Source: Pseudomonas sp. HR96
GTDB lineage: Bacteria > Pseudomonadota > Gammaproteobacteria > Pseudomonadales > Pseudomonadaceae
Length of the DNA stretch: 64,000 nt
Assembly: GCF_034059295.1 (NCBI RefSeq)
Contig: NZ_CP139141.1
Span: 2,029,001-2,093,000, forward strand
Direction of reading: 5' to 3'
The notes under the pieces were generated by a model. The model was given only the letters and a program-made list of their open reading frames with translations, did no database searches and was not told the origin of the DNA. The position numbers were made by a program, and so were the translations under genes. Below are positions 1-9,500 of this stretch, one piece after another (the stretch's first letter is position 1; each line of letters opens with the position of its first letter).

Positions 1-99
1 CTGGTCAAGGGTGCCAAGGTCGTGGTGTTCCCCGGTGAAGACGGCAAGACCGCGCGCGGCGTGGCCGTGGGCAAGGACGGCTTCCAGCCACCGATGTAA
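1..99 (+). CDS. 3' end of an unidentified gene (partial)
   Basis: Frame 1 is open from the window edge and ends at TAA 97-99, giving the last 32 residues of a protein that ends GKDGFQPPM. The codons are GC-rich like those of the neighbours, so it is probably real. It lies 34 bases upstream of a cytochrome b561-type gene in the same direction and may be the first gene of that redox operon. The fragment is too short to assign a family. Confidence 0.55.
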   Translation: MVKGAKVVVFPGEDGKTARGVAVGKDGFQPPM

Positions 100-133
100 A
101 CCGTAGCCAGACTGCCACAAGGAGCGCCATACG

Positions 134-736
134 ATGGCCAAGCGTCGCATTCACAGCTGGCCCGTGCGGCTCACGCACTGGGTCAATGCGTTCGGCATGA
201 CCTGCATGTTCATGAGCGGCTGGGCGATCTTCAACGCCTCGCCACTGTTCGCCTTCCGTTTCCCCAAGGAGCTGACAGTGGGCGGCTGGCTCGGTGGCGC
301 GCTGGCCTGGCATTTTGCAGTGATGTGGCTGCTGGTCATCAATGGCCTGGTCTATCTGGTCTACGGCCTGGCCAGCCGGCACTTCAAGCGTGACTTGCTG
401 CCGGTGACGCCACAGGCCGTCAAGCGCGACCTGGTGGCGGCCTTGCGCTTTCGCCTGGTCCACGAAAAGGGCGTGTACAACGCCGTGCAGCGCCTGATGT
501 ATTGGGGGGTGCTGGCGGCCGGGGCGCTGATCGTGGTGTCCGGGCTGGCGATCTGGAAGCCCATTCAATTGCAGGAGCTGGTGGCGCTGCTGGGCGGCTA
601 TGACATTGCCCGCTATGTGCACTTCGCCGCCATGGCGGCGATCGGCGCCTTCGTGCTGGTGCACCTGGCCCTGGTGCTGATGGTACCCAAGACTCTCCTG
701 CCGATGATAACCGGTGGAACGCTCGATCATGACTGA
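134..736 (+). CDS. cytochrome b561-type membrane electron carrier
   Basis: A 200-residue protein with about four hydrophobic segments (roughly residues 15-40, 55-80, 125-150 and 160-185). Histidines sit at segment edges (THW near residue 15, AWHF, HEKGVYN, YVHF, LVHL), as in the bacterial cytochrome b561/Ni-hydrogenase and thiosulfate-reductase cytochrome b superfamily. Members hold haem b in the inner membrane and pass electrons between quinol and a periplasmic partner. The start has AAGGAG nine bases upstream. It overlaps by 8 bases the next gene, a Tat-exported molybdoenzyme, so it is inferred to be the membrane electron partner of that enzyme. Confidence 0.85.
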   Translation: MAKRRIHSWPVRLTHWVNAFGMTCMFMSGWAIFNASPLFAFRFPKELTVGGWLGGALAWHFAVMWLLVINGLVYLVYGLASRHFKRDLLPVTPQAVKRDLVAALRFRLVHEKGVYNAVQRLMYWGVLAAGALIVVSGLAIWKPIQLQELVALLGGYDIARYVHFAAMAAIGAFVLVHLALVLMVPKTLLPMITGGTLDHD

Positions 737-1499
737 ACCGAAGAAACGCGCCAGCCAACGCATCCAGCTGGAGCCGGCGCAGCACAACCAACTGGCGAAC
801 CTGCAGCGTCGCCATTTCCTCAAGGGCGGCTTGAGCGTGGGCGCGCTGGCCATGCTCAGCGGCTGCAATCTGCAGGATGGCGACCAGGTGGACAAGGTCC
901 TGTGGGCCATGTCGCGCTGGAACGACCGGGTCCAGGCCTGGCTGTTCAGCGGCCAGAAGCTGGCGCCGACCTTCAGCAAGGCGCAGATGACCCAACCCTT
1001 TCCCTTCAACGCCTTCTATGGCGAGGAAGACATTCCCGACCTCGACCTGTCGAGCTACTCGCTGGCCGTCGGCGGACTGGTGCGCGACAAGGCACCCTGG
1101 ACGCTGGAAGGCCTGCGCAAGTTGCCGCAACGCACCGACATCACTCGGCTGATCTGCGTCGAGGGCTGGAGCGCCATCGGCCAGTGGGGCGGGGTGCCGC
1201 TCAAGACCTTCCTGGAGCACGTGGGCGCCGACACCACAGCCAGATTCGTCGGCTTCAAGTGCGCCGACCGCTATTACTCCAGCCTCGACATGCCCACCGC
1301 ACTGCACCCGCAGACGCTGCTGGCGCTGGACTACGGCGAAGTCGCCTTGCCACCGGAATACGGCTACCCGTTGCGGGTGCGGGTGCCGACCAAGCTGGGC
1401 TTCAAGAACCCCAAGCACATCGTCGAGATCTTCGTCAGCAACGATTACCCGGGTGGCTACTGGGAGGATCAAGGTTACAACTGGTTCAGCGGAATTTGA
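729..1499 (+). CDS. Tat-exported molybdopterin-dependent oxidoreductase (sulfite oxidase/MsrP-like)
   Basis: A 256-residue protein. An N-terminal twin-arginine signal (RRHFLKGG, about residues 27-34) is followed by a hydrophobic stretch and a lipobox-like LSGC, so it is probably a folded, exported lipoprotein. The body matches the sulfite oxidase-type molybdopterin domain, and the conserved molybdenum-ligand cysteine is probably the one in RLICVEGW. The C-terminal dimerisation domain of classical sulfite oxidases is absent, which fits the short MsrP/YedY-like class. The ATG at 729 is preferred to a GTG at 714 because GGTGG lies at a good distance from it. The substrate cannot be told from sequence. 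Confidence 0.85.
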   Translation: MTEPKKRASQRIQLEPAQHNQLANLQRRHFLKGGLSVGALAMLSGCNLQDGDQVDKVLWAMSRWNDRVQAWLFSGQKLAPTFSKAQMTQPFPFNAFYGEEDIPDLDLSSYSLAVGGLVRDKAPWTLEGLRKLPQRTDITRLICVEGWSAIGQWGGVPLKTFLEHVGADTTARFVGFKCADRYYSSLDMPTALHPQTLLALDYGEVALPPEYGYPLRVRVPTKLGFKNPKHIVEIFVSNDYPGGYWEDQGYNWFSGI

Positions 1500-1542
1500 G
1501 CCCGAGCCGATAAAGAGCTCTTCTCAAGGGGTGCGCAAAAGA

Positions 1543-1554
1543 GTACAAATGTAC
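1543..1554. promoter_or_regulatory. LexA2-type operator
   Basis: The palindrome GTAC-AAAT-GTAC lies immediately before lexA2. The published LexA2 site of P. putida is of the form GTAC-N4-GTGC, so this is a close, fully symmetric version. It overlaps a possible upstream ATG at 1549 and ends four bases before the ATG at 1558, placing the repressor over the translation start of its own operon. Autorepression is inferred. Confidence 0.75.
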
Positions 1555-1557
1555 TCC

Positions 1558-2163
1558 ATGAGCACACTATCTCCACGCCGCAACGCCATTCTTGCCTTCA
1601 TCCGTGAGCGCATCACCGAACAGGGCCAGCCGCCGAGCCTCGCCGAAATCGCCGAGGCGTTCGAGTTCGCCTCACGCAGCGTGGCGCGCAAGCACATCGT
1701 CGCGCTGGCCGAAGCCGGTTTGATCGAGGTGCGGCCCAACCAGGCCCGCGGCATTCGCCTGCGCGAGGCCCAGCCGCGCCCCGAGCTCTTGCATCTCCCC
1801 TTGCTGGGCAAGGTCGCTGCCGGGGTGCCGATCGATCCCGACGTCGGCGTCCACGACCAACTGCTGTTCGACCCTCGGCTGTTCGCCCGGGTGCCGGACT
1901 TCCTGCTGCAGGTGGCCGGCGACTCGATGATCGACGACGGCATCCTCGACGGCGACCTGGTTGGCGTAACCCGCCAACTCGAAGCGCGCAACGGCCAGAT
2001 CGTGGTCGCCCGGCTCGACGGCGAGGTCACCATCAAGCGCTTCGAGCGCCATGCCAACGGCGTGCGCCTGTTGCCGCGCAACCCGGCGTATGCCCCGATC
2101 GAGGTTGGCGTCGAGCGCGACTTCGTCATCGAAGGCGTGTACTGCGGGCTGGTGCGGCGATGA
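1558..2163 (+). CDS. lexA2: LexA2 SOS repressor
   Basis: A 201-residue LexA-family repressor. The N-terminal winged helix-turn-helix spans about residues 5-65. The self-cleavage site is in KVAAGVP (Ala-Gly bond), the catalytic serine is in GDSMIDDG and the catalytic lysine in VTIKRF, so it should be RecA-responsive. It heads the imuA-imuB-dnaE2 operon, an arrangement known in P. putida, where this second LexA controls only the mutasome. A start at 1549 would add three residues; 1558 is chosen because the earlier ATG lies inside the operator. Its stop overlaps the imuA start (ATGA). Confidence 0.93.
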   Translation: MSTLSPRRNAILAFIRERITEQGQPPSLAEIAEAFEFASRSVARKHIVALAEAGLIEVRPNQARGIRLREAQPRPELLHLPLLGKVAAGVPIDPDVGVHDQLLFDPRLFARVPDFLLQVAGDSMIDDGILDGDLVGVTRQLEARNGQIVVARLDGEVTIKRFERHANGVRLLPRNPAYAPIEVGVERDFVIEGVYCGLVRR

Positions 2164-2792
2164 TCGGCGCACTGCAGGACAACCGCCTGGGCAACGTCAC
2201 CAGCCTGGCCGGCCTGCTCGACGAGCGCAGGGTCTGGAAGGGCCGCCAGCCGGCGCGGCCCAGCGGCCTGCAACCTACTGGCCACGCCGAACTGGACGCC
2301 GCCTTGCCCACCGGTGGCTGGCCGCCCGCAGCGCTCAGCGAGATTCTCCTGCCCGCCGTCGGCAGTGGCGAGTTGCGCCTGCTGTGGCCCACTTTGGCGC
2401 GCCTGACCCAGGCCGGTGAACGGGTGGTGCTGGTGGCGCCGCCGCATATTCCCTACCCGCAGGCCTGGCTCGCCGCCGGGGTCGATCTGCGCCACCTGTC
2501 CATGATCAGCGCAGACGATCAGCAGGCGCTATGGGCGGTCGAACAATGCCTGCGCTCGGGCAGTTGCGGTGCCGTGCTGTGCTGGCCGAACAAGGCCGAC
2601 GACCGCAGCCTGCGGCGCCTTCAGGTGGCGGCCGAAACCGGCCAGACCCTGGCGTTCGCCTGCCGCCCGCAACTGGCCGCGCGCAACCCGTCGCCAGCCG
2701 CCCTGCGCCTGGCCGTCGACCTGCACCCGGCGCAGTTGCGCGTACTCAAATGTCGCGGCGGGCTGGCCCCCGCGCAACCCTTGGCGTTTTGA
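2160..2792 (+). CDS. imuA: ImuA translesion-synthesis accessory protein
   Basis: A 210-residue RecA/SulA-like protein that, with ImuB and DnaE2, forms the damage-inducible mutasome. The P-loop region is degenerate: where RecA has a GK-S/T motif, this protein reads VGSGELRLL, so ATP binding is doubtful. It overlaps lexA2 by 4 bases and is followed after 7 bases by imuB, so the four genes are surely one transcript under LexA2. The family assignment rests mainly on operon position and overall sequence character. Confidence 0.9.
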   Translation: MIGALQDNRLGNVTSLAGLLDERRVWKGRQPARPSGLQPTGHAELDAALPTGGWPPAALSEILLPAVGSGELRLLWPTLARLTQAGERVVLVAPPHIPYPQAWLAAGVDLRHLSMISADDQQALWAVEQCLRSGSCGAVLCWPNKADDRSLRRLQVAAETGQTLAFACRPQLAARNPSPAALRLAVDLHPAQLRVLKCRGGLAPAQPLAF

Positions 2793-2799
2793 GGCGACC

Positions 2800-4221
2800 A
2801 TGCTCTGGGCCTGTATCGTCCTGCCACAGCTGGCCATGGACTCGCTCAGCCGTCGGCGCAACGACAGCGAACAAGCCCTGGTGCTGCTCACCGGCCCCGC
2901 GCAACGGCGCGTGCTGCAGGCGGTGAACCCGGCTGCGCGAGCGCTGGGGCTCAAGCCCGGGCAGTCGGTGGCCGCCGCGCAGATGCTCAGCCGCGACTTC
3001 ACCATGTTCGACTACGACCCGGCCGACATCGAGCTCAACCAGAACTTCCTCGCTGCCTGGGGCTACCGCTTCAGCTCCCAGGTCAGCCTGCATTACCCGC
3101 GCGCCCTGCTGCTGGAGATCGAATCGAGCCTCGGTCTGTTCGGCCCCTGGGCGCAGTTCGAAGCGCGCCTGCGCGGCGAGCTGCAGGCGCTGGGGTTTGC
3201 CCACCGCATCGTGGTCGCGCCCAACCCGGTGGCCGCGCGCATGCTGGCCAACGCCCATGACGGCCTGGCGGTGCTTGACGCGGCGCAGCTGGGCGAGCAA
3301 CTGGCGCCGCTGTCGGTGGAGCGCATCGGCCTGCCCGGCGAGGTCGCCACCGCCTTCAAGCGCATGGGCCTGCGCCGCCTCGGCGAGGTGCTGGCCTTGC
3401 CCCGCAACACCCTGGCCAAGCGTTTTCCCGGCCAGGTGCTGGCTCACCTCGACCGCCTGCAGGGGCTGCGCCCGCAGGCGCTGGCCTTCTATGTGCCGGC
3501 CGATCGCTTCGACCAGCGCATCGAGCTGAATTTCGACGTCGAGTCGCACCAGGCGCTGGTGTTTCCGCTGCGGCGCCTGATCAACGACCTGGGCGCCTTT
3601 CTCGCCGGGCGCGACGGCGGCGTGCAGCGTTTCACCCTGCACCTGGAACACCAGGAGGGCGAAGACACCCTGCTGTCGGTGGGGCTGCTGGGTGCCGAGC
3701 GCGATCCCGAGATGCTCTTCGAACTGGCCCGCGGGCGCTTCGAACAGCTTCAGGTGCCGCGCCCGGTGCGCAACCTGCGCCTGCTGGCCGAAGATTTACC
3801 GCCCTTCGTGCCCACCCACAAGGAGCTTTTCGAGCAGCGCCCGCAGCAATTGCAGCCCTGGCAGCAGCTGCGCGAACGGCTGCGCGCGCGCCTGGGTGAC
3901 GACGCCATCGTCAGCTTGCAGGCGCGCGCCGACCATCGCCCTGAATGCGCCTGGGCCGCCCTGGCCGAACTGCCGGCCGCGGCCCCTTCGCCCATGCCCG
4001 GCGCGCCACGGCCTGGCTGGCTGCTGCGCGAGCCGCAAGCGCTGCATGACCCGCGCCTGCGCATCCTTGCCGGCCCGGAACGCATCGAATCGGGTTGGTG
4101 GGACGGCGGCGACGTACGCCGCGACTACTACCTGGTGGAAACCGTCGACGGCCTGCGCGGCTGGGCCTTTCACAGCGTCGGCGAGCCCGGCCCGCTGCAG
4201 TTGCAAGGCTGGTTCGGCTGA
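2800..4221 (+). CDS. imuB: ImuB, catalytically inactive Y-family polymerase
   Basis: A 473-residue Y-family polymerase relative. The N-terminus ([19 protein letters not shown]) lacks the acidic metal-binding residues that DinB and UmuC have in the equivalent strand, as expected for ImuB, the non-catalytic hub linking ImuA, the beta clamp and DnaE2. A palm/fingers-like region covers about residues 1-220, helix-hairpin elements ([20 protein letters not shown]) lie near 190-210, and a little-finger-like region follows to about 350. The start at 2800 follows imuA by 7 bases. The stop overlaps the dnaE2 start by one base. Confidence 0.93.
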   Translation: MLWACIVLPQLAMDSLSRRRNDSEQALVLLTGPAQRRVLQAVNPAARALGLKPGQSVAAAQMLSRDFTMFDYDPADIELNQNFLAAWGYRFSSQVSLHYPRALLLEIESSLGLFGPWAQFEARLRGELQALGFAHRIVVAPNPVAARMLANAHDGLAVLDAAQLGEQLAPLSVERIGLPGEVATAFKRMGLRRLGEVLALPRNTLAKRFPGQVLAHLDRLQGLRPQALAFYVPADRFDQRIELNFDVESHQALVFPLRRLINDLGAFLAGRDGGVQRFTLHLEHQEGEDTLLSVGLLGAERDPEMLFELARGRFEQLQVPRPVRNLRLLAEDLPPFVPTHKELFEQRPQQLQPWQQLRERLRARLGDDAIVSLQARADHRPECAWAALAELPAAAPSPMPGAPRPGWLLREPQALHDPRLRILAGPERIESGWWDGGDVRRDYYLVETVDGLRGWAFHSVGEPGPLQLQGWFG

Positions 4222-7200
4222 TGGCCGCCTACGCCGAGCTGCACTGCCTGAGCCATTTCAGCTTCCAGCGCGGTGCCTCCAGCGCCCGCGAGCTATGCGA
4301 AAGGGCCGCGCGCCTGGGTTACCAGGCCCTGGCCATTACCGACGAATGCAGCCTGGCCGGCATCGTGCGCGCCTGGCAGGCGGCCCGTGAATGCCAGGTA
4401 GCGCTGATCGTCGGTAGCGAGGTGCAGATCGATCAGGGTCCCAAAGTGGTGCTGCTGGTGGAGGATCTGGCCGGGTACCAGGCCCTGTGCCAGTTGATCA
4501 CCCTGGCCCGCCGGCGCGCCGCCAAGGGCGAGTACCAGGCCCTGCGCGAAGATTTCGCCAGTCTCGACCTCAGTGGCCTGATCGCCCTGTGGGTGCCTGG
4601 CGAGGAACCCAACGCCGGCCATGGCCACTGGCTCAAAGGCCTGTTCGGCCAGCGCCTGTGGCTGACCGTGCAGCTGCACCGCGGCCCCGACGATGGCCTG
4701 CGCCTGCAGCGCCTGCTCGACACCGCGCGCCTGCTCGGCCTGCCGGCCGTGGCCAGCGGCGACGTGCACATGCACGCCCGGGGCCGGCGAGCCTTGCAGG
4801 ACACCATGACTGCCATCCGCCATCACGTGCGCGTGGCCGAAGCCGGACCCTGGCTGTTCGGCAACGGCGAGCGGCACCTGCGAGCGCTGCCGGTGCTGGC
4901 CGAGCTGTACCCGGCGGCCTTGCTCGAGCAAAGCCTGGTGATCGCCCGGCGCTGCCGCTTCGATCTTTCCCAACTGCGTTATCAATACCCCCATGAACTG
5001 GTGCCCAGCGGGCATACGGCCACGTCGTGGTTGCGCCAGCTGACCGAACAGGGCATCGCCTGGCGCTGGCCGCAGGGGGAAAGCGCCAAGGCCCGGGAAT
5101 CGATCGAGAAGGAGCTGGCGCTGATCGCCGAGCTGGGCTACGAAAGCTACTTTCTCACGGTCCAGGACATCGTTCGCTTTGCCCGCGAGCGCGACATCCT
5201 CTGCCAGGGCCGGGGTTCGGCGGCCAACTCGGTGGTGTGCTTCGTGCTCGGCATCACCGCCCTCGACCCGCAACGCATGAACATGCTGTTCGAGCGCTTC
5301 ATGTCCCGCGAGCGCAACGAGCCACCGGACATCGACGTCGACTTCGAACACGAGCGCCGTGAGGAGGTGCTGCAGTACATCTTCAACCGCTACGGCCGTG
5401 GTCGCGCTGCCCTGACGGCGGTGGCCAGCAGCTACCGCGGCGCCGGTGCCGTGCGCGACGTGGCCCGGGCGCTGGGCCTGCCGCCTGACCAGATCAACGC
5501 CCTGGCCGATTGCGCCGGGCGCTGGAGCGACGAGGCGCCGCCGCTCGAGCGCTTGCGCGAAGCCGGCTTCGATACCGACAGTCCGTTGCTGCGCCGGGTC
5601 ATCGGCCTGACCTCACAGCTGATCGGTTTTCCCCGGCACCTGTCCCAGCACCCTGGCGGTTTCGTCATCTCCGAGCAGCCGCTGCACACCTTGGTGCCGG
5701 TGGAGAACGCGGCCATGGCCGAGCGCACCATCATCCAGTGGGACAAGGACGACCTCGACGCCGTCGGGCTGCTCAAGGTCGACATTCTCGCCCTTGGCAT
5801 GCTCAGCGCCATTCGCCGCAGCTTCGACCTGATCCGCCGCCATCGCGGCCTCGACCTGAGCCTGGCCAGCGTGCCGGCCGAGTGCCCGAAGACCTACGCC
5901 ATGATCAGCCGGGCGGACACGGTGGGGGTGTTCCAGATCGAGTCGCGGGCGCAGATGGCGATGCTGCCGCGGCTGCGCCCCAGGCAGTTCTACGACCTGG
6001 TGATCCAGGTTGCGATCGTCCGTCCCGGACCGATCCAGGGCGACATGGTGCACCCCTACCTGCGCCGCCGTAACGGCGAGGAGCCGGTGGTCTACCCCTC
6101 GGAAAAACTCAAGGCGGTGTTCGAGCGCACCTTGGGCGTGCCGCTGTTCCAGGAGCAGGTGATGGAAATGGCCATCGTCGCCGCCGACTATTCACCGGGC
6201 GAGGCCGACCAACTGCGCCGCTCCATGGCGGCCTGGAAGCGCCACGGCGGCCTCGAACCGCACCAGATCCGCCTGCGTGAAGGCATGCTGCGCAACGGCT
6301 ACAGTGAGCAATTCGCCGCGCGCATCTTCGAACAGATCAAGGGCTTTGGCAGCTACGGCTTTCCCGAGTCACACGCCGCCAGCTTTGCCCTGCTGACCTA
6401 CGCCAGTTGCTGGCTCAAGTGCCATGAACCGGCTGCGTTCGCCTGTGCCCTGATCAACAGCTGGCCCATGGGTTTCTATACTCCCGACCAGGTGCTGCAG
6501 GACGCCCGCCGCCATCGCCTGGAGATCCGCGCCCTGGACATCCGCTACAGCGACTGGGATTGCAGCCTGGAAGCAGGCGACGGCGCACAGCCAGCGATTC
6601 GGCTCGGGCTGCGCATGGTCAAGGGCTTTCGCGAGGTCGACAGCCAGCGCATCGAGGCAGCTCGGGCCGAACGGCCGTTCGCCGATGTCGCCGACCTGTG
6701 CCTGCGTGCCGCGCTCGACAGCCGGGCCCGCGAAGCCCTGGCCGATGCCGGCGCGCTCAAGCCGCTGGCCGGCAACCGCCATCAGGCGCGCTGGGAAGTG
6801 GCCAGTGTGGTGGCCCAGTTGCCGTTGTTCGAGGGCGTCGCCGAGCCGGTCGAAAGCCGCGTGCAACTGCCCCGGCCGACGGTGGGCGAGGACCTGTTCG
6901 CCGACTACGCCAGCGTCGGCACGACCTTGGGCCCGCACCCCATGGCCTTGCTGCGCCCGCGCCTGGATGCCTTGCGCAGTCGCAGCTCGCGCGCCCTGGC
7001 CACGGTGGAGCACGGCCGGCCGGTCAATGTGGTCGGCCTGGTGATCGGCCGCCAGCGCCCACAGACGGCCAGCGGGGTGATCTTCCTCACCCTGGAGGAC
7101 GAATTCGGCATGATCAACGTGGTGGTGTGGCACGATTTGGCCGAACGCCAGCGGCGGGTGCTGGTCGGTTCACACCTGCTCCAGGTGCGCGGCCGGCTCG

Positions 7201-7298
7201 AGTCGGCCGATGGGGTCAGGCATGTGATCGCCGGGCATCTGCAGGACATGACCCCGCTGTTGAACGGGCTGGATGTGGGAAGTCGGGATTTCCGCTGA
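4221..7298 (+). CDS. dnaE2: error-prone DNA polymerase III alpha subunit DnaE2 (ImuC)
   Basis: A 1025-residue C-family polymerase and the catalytic member of the mutasome, which inserts bases opposite lesions. The N-terminal PHP domain begins [16 protein letters not shown]. The polymerase core has [12 protein letters not shown] (about residues 329-340) and the catalytic aspartates in [10 protein letters not shown] (about 370). Helix-hairpin-helix and OB-fold regions lie near the C-terminus (about 870-990). It is shorter than replicative DnaE, as is usual for DnaE2. It is the last gene of the LexA2 operon; no obvious terminator hairpin follows. Confidence 0.95.
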   Translation: MAAYAELHCLSHFSFQRGASSARELCERAARLGYQALAITDECSLAGIVRAWQAARECQVALIVGSEVQIDQGPKVVLLVEDLAGYQALCQLITLARRRAAKGEYQALREDFASLDLSGLIALWVPGEEPNAGHGHWLKGLFGQRLWLTVQLHRGPDDGLRLQRLLDTARLLGLPAVASGDVHMHARGRRALQDTMTAIRHHVRVAEAGPWLFGNGERHLRALPVLAELYPAALLEQSLVIARRCRFDLSQLRYQYPHELVPSGHTATSWLRQLTEQGIAWRWPQGESAKARESIEKELALIAELGYESYFLTVQDIVRFARERDILCQGRGSAANSVVCFVLGITALDPQRMNMLFERFMSRERNEPPDIDVDFEHERREEVLQYIFNRYGRGRAALTAVASSYRGAGAVRDVARALGLPPDQINALADCAGRWSDEAPPLERLREAGFDTDSPLLRRVIGLTSQLIGFPRHLSQHPGGFVISEQPLHTLVPVENAAMAERTIIQWDKDDLDAVGLLKVDILALGMLSAIRRSFDLIRRHRGLDLSLASVPAECPKTYAMISRADTVGVFQIESRAQMAMLPRLRPRQFYDLVIQVAIVRPGPIQGDMVHPYLRRRNGEEPVVYPSEKLKAVFERTLGVPLFQEQVMEMAIVAADYSPGEADQLRRSMAAWKRHGGLEPHQIRLREGMLRNGYSEQFAARIFEQIKGFGSYGFPESHAASFALLTYASCWLKCHEPAAFACALINSWPMGFYTPDQVLQDARRHRLEIRALDIRYSDWDCSLEAGDGAQPAIRLGLRMVKGFREVDSQRIEAARAERPFADVADLCLRAALDSRAREALADAGALKPLAGNRHQARWEVASVVAQLPLFEGVAEPVESRVQLPRPTVGEDLFADYASVGTTLGPHPMALLRPRLDALRSRSSRALATVEHGRPVNVVGLVIGRQRPQTASGVIFLTLEDEFGMINVVVWHDLAERQRRVLVGSHLLQVRGRLESADGVRHVIAGHLQDMTPLLNGLDVGSRDFR

Positions 7299-7502
7299 TC
7301 GCGGCAAAGCCCCCGATCTCTGGTTGTCGGCTTGCCTATCGAGCCAGCCAAGCGGCCTCGACGGCTATGACCCGTCTCGCAGAATTCCCAGCCGCGGTAC
7401 TGATTTAACGAAATTTTCACATCTCGATGACCTGACCGTGACGCCCCCCGGACTATCTTCGCGGCATTACTCGAATCGTCATCACCCTCACAGCGGACCC
7501 TC

Positions 7503-8777
7503 ATGGAGTTCAAGCAAAGCCTCAAGCAGCGTATCGTCATTGTCTTTGCCTTGATGTCGGCGTTGGTAGGCGGGGTGTTCGCCAGTGGGATCGTCGCCAC
7601 CGTGCACGTGGTCGAGCGCAAGCTGACCACCATTGGCCTGAACGGCAACCTGCATCGCCTGCTGGTCAGCGATTCGGTGGAAACCTGGACCCACCAGCCG
7701 CAGAAAGACGAGTGGTTCTTCGTCCAGGGCGGGGTTGGCGACCTGGCCATGGATGACAAGCTGGCCCGGCTGGAGCCCGGTTTCCAGGAAATCACCCGTG
7801 ACCACCATCCCTATTACGCGATGGTGCAGGAAGTCGACGGGCGCAAATACGTGCTGCTACGCGACCGCGAGAGTTTCGACAAGCGCCAGCATCTGCTGTT
7901 TACCGTCGCGATCATCGGCTTTGTCCTGTGCATCCTGCTGGCGATGCTGCTCGGCTGGTTGCTGGCGCGCAAGGTGATGGCGCCAGTGGTCAAGCTGGCC
8001 GGCCAGGTGCGCCACCGCGACCAGTCGCTGGAGATGGCCCCGGCCTTGGCACCGCACTACGCCCGCGACGAAGTGGGCGAACTGGCCGCTTCGTTCGACG
8101 GGGCGCTGGGCCGCCTGCGTGATGCACTGCGCCGCGAGCGCCTGTTCACCGCCGATGTCAGCCACGAGTTGCGCACCCCCTTGATGGTGCTGGCCAGCTC
8201 CTGCGAACTGCTGCAGGTCGACCCCAGCGTCGACAGTCGCGCCCAGGCCCAGGTGACGCGCATGGCCCGGGCCAGCCTGGGCATGAGTCAACTGATCGAG
8301 ACCTTCCTGATCCTTGCGCGGGCCCAGGGCGATGGCAGCGGGCGCCTGTGCAGCCTGGCCGCGGTGGGCGACGAAGTGGTCGAGATCTGGCGCCAGCCCA
8401 TCGAAGAGAAGGGGTTGAGCTTTGCCTATCTAGCGGATAGCCGCTGTACCACCCTGTATAACCACACGTTTCTCTATTCAGTGATGAGCAATCTGGTGCG
8501 CAACGCCTGGCACTACACCGATTCGGGGTTCATTCGTCTGACCCTGCTGGATGACGGATTCACCGTGCAAGACAGCGGCATCGGGATACCCGAAGAAAAG
8601 CGTCAAGCCATGTTCCAGCCTTTCGTACGCGGCGACGAGCAGCGCGGCGAGGGCCTGGGACTGGGCCTGTCACTGGTCCAGCGGATTTGCCAGAACCAGG
8701 GCTGGAGCGTCAAGTTGTCGGGCCTGGAGCCCCATGGCTGTTGTTTTACCGTCGAGTTGGCCGCCCTGGTCGACTGA
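7503..8777 (+). CDS. two-component sensor histidine kinase
   Basis: A 424-residue membrane kinase. Two transmembrane segments (about residues 12-35 and 135-160) bracket a periplasmic sensor region of about 100 residues. A HAMP-like linker, a HisKA domain with phospho-histidine in VSHELRTP (about residue 220) and an HATPase with N, G1 and G2 boxes (NLVRNAW, DSGIGIP, GLGLGLSL) follow. An OmpR-family regulator gene begins 42 bases downstream and is its obvious partner. The periplasmic domain shows no family I recognise, so the signal is unknown. An AT-richer stretch near 7400-7430 probably contains the promoter. Confidence 0.9.
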   Translation: MEFKQSLKQRIVIVFALMSALVGGVFASGIVATVHVVERKLTTIGLNGNLHRLLVSDSVETWTHQPQKDEWFFVQGGVGDLAMDDKLARLEPGFQEITRDHHPYYAMVQEVDGRKYVLLRDRESFDKRQHLLFTVAIIGFVLCILLAMLLGWLLARKVMAPVVKLAGQVRHRDQSLEMAPALAPHYARDEVGELAASFDGALGRLRDALRRERLFTADVSHELRTPLMVLASSCELLQVDPSVDSRAQAQVTRMARASLGMSQLIETFLILARAQGDGSGRLCSLAAVGDEVVEIWRQPIEEKGLSFAYLADSRCTTLYNHTFLYSVMSNLVRNAWHYTDSGFIRLTLLDDGFTVQDSGIGIPEEKRQAMFQPFVRGDEQRGEGLGLGLSLVQRICQNQGWSVKLSGLEPHGCCFTVELAALVD

Positions 8778-8819
8778 CAGTGTGTTTCGAGATCCATTGA
8801 AGATACGAGTGCCCAACCC

Positions 8820-9497
8820 ATGCGGATCCTGGTTGTAGAAGACAATCGCGACATCATGGCGAATATCATCGAATATTTGCAGCTCAAGGGATGCGAAACC
8901 GCAAGTGCACTGGATGGCTTGACGGGGCTGCACCTGGCCGCTACCGAGCACTTCGACGTGATCATTCTCGACATCATGTTGCCCGGCATCGACGGCAACC
9001 AGATATGCCGCAGCCTGCGCGCCAGCAGCAAGCGCCACGTGCCGATCATCATGCTCACCGCGCGCGACGAACTGAGCGACCGCCTGACCGGCTTCAAGGC
9101 CGGGGCCGACGACTACGTGGTCAAGCCGTTTGCCCTGTCCGAGTTGCTGGCACGCATCGAGGCGCTGTCACGGCGCATCAATGGCGGCGGCCGGCGCGTG
9201 TTGCAACTGCATGACCTGAGCTATGACCTGGACACCCTGGAGATCCGCCGCGCCGGAATCAAGCTCAAGCTCAACCCGACCAACCTCAAGCTGCTGGCCA
9301 TCCTGATGCAGAAGAGCCCGGCGGTGGTAACCCGCCGCGAGCTGGAGGATACGCTGTGGGGCGACGATCCACCCGACAGCGACAGCCTGCGCAGCAACAT
9401 CCATCTGCTGCGCCGGGCGCTGGACAAGGGTTTCGACCAACCTTTGCTGCACACCGTCCATGGCGTGGGTTTCCAGTTGTGCGTCAAATCGCGCTAG
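8820..9497 (+). CDS. OmpR-family response regulator
   Basis: A 225-residue regulator. The receiver domain (residues 1-120) has acidic VVEDN, phospho-aspartate in IILDIMLPG and lysine in VVKPF. A winged-helix DNA-binding domain spans about 128-222. It is encoded just after a sensor kinase gene, which supports a cognate pair. It converges on the transketolase gene with only three bases between the stop codons, so read-through would run antisense to tkt. Target genes are not evident. Confidence 0.92.
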   Translation: MRILVVEDNRDIMANIIEYLQLKGCETASALDGLTGLHLAATEHFDVIILDIMLPGIDGNQICRSLRASSKRHVPIIMLTARDELSDRLTGFKAGADDYVVKPFALSELLARIEALSRRINGGGRRVLQLHDLSYDLDTLEIRRAGIKLKLNPTNLKLLAILMQKSPAVVTRRELEDTLWGDDPPDSDSLRSNIHLLRRALDKGFDQPLLHTVHGVGFQLCVKSR

Positions 9498-9500
9498 CGG

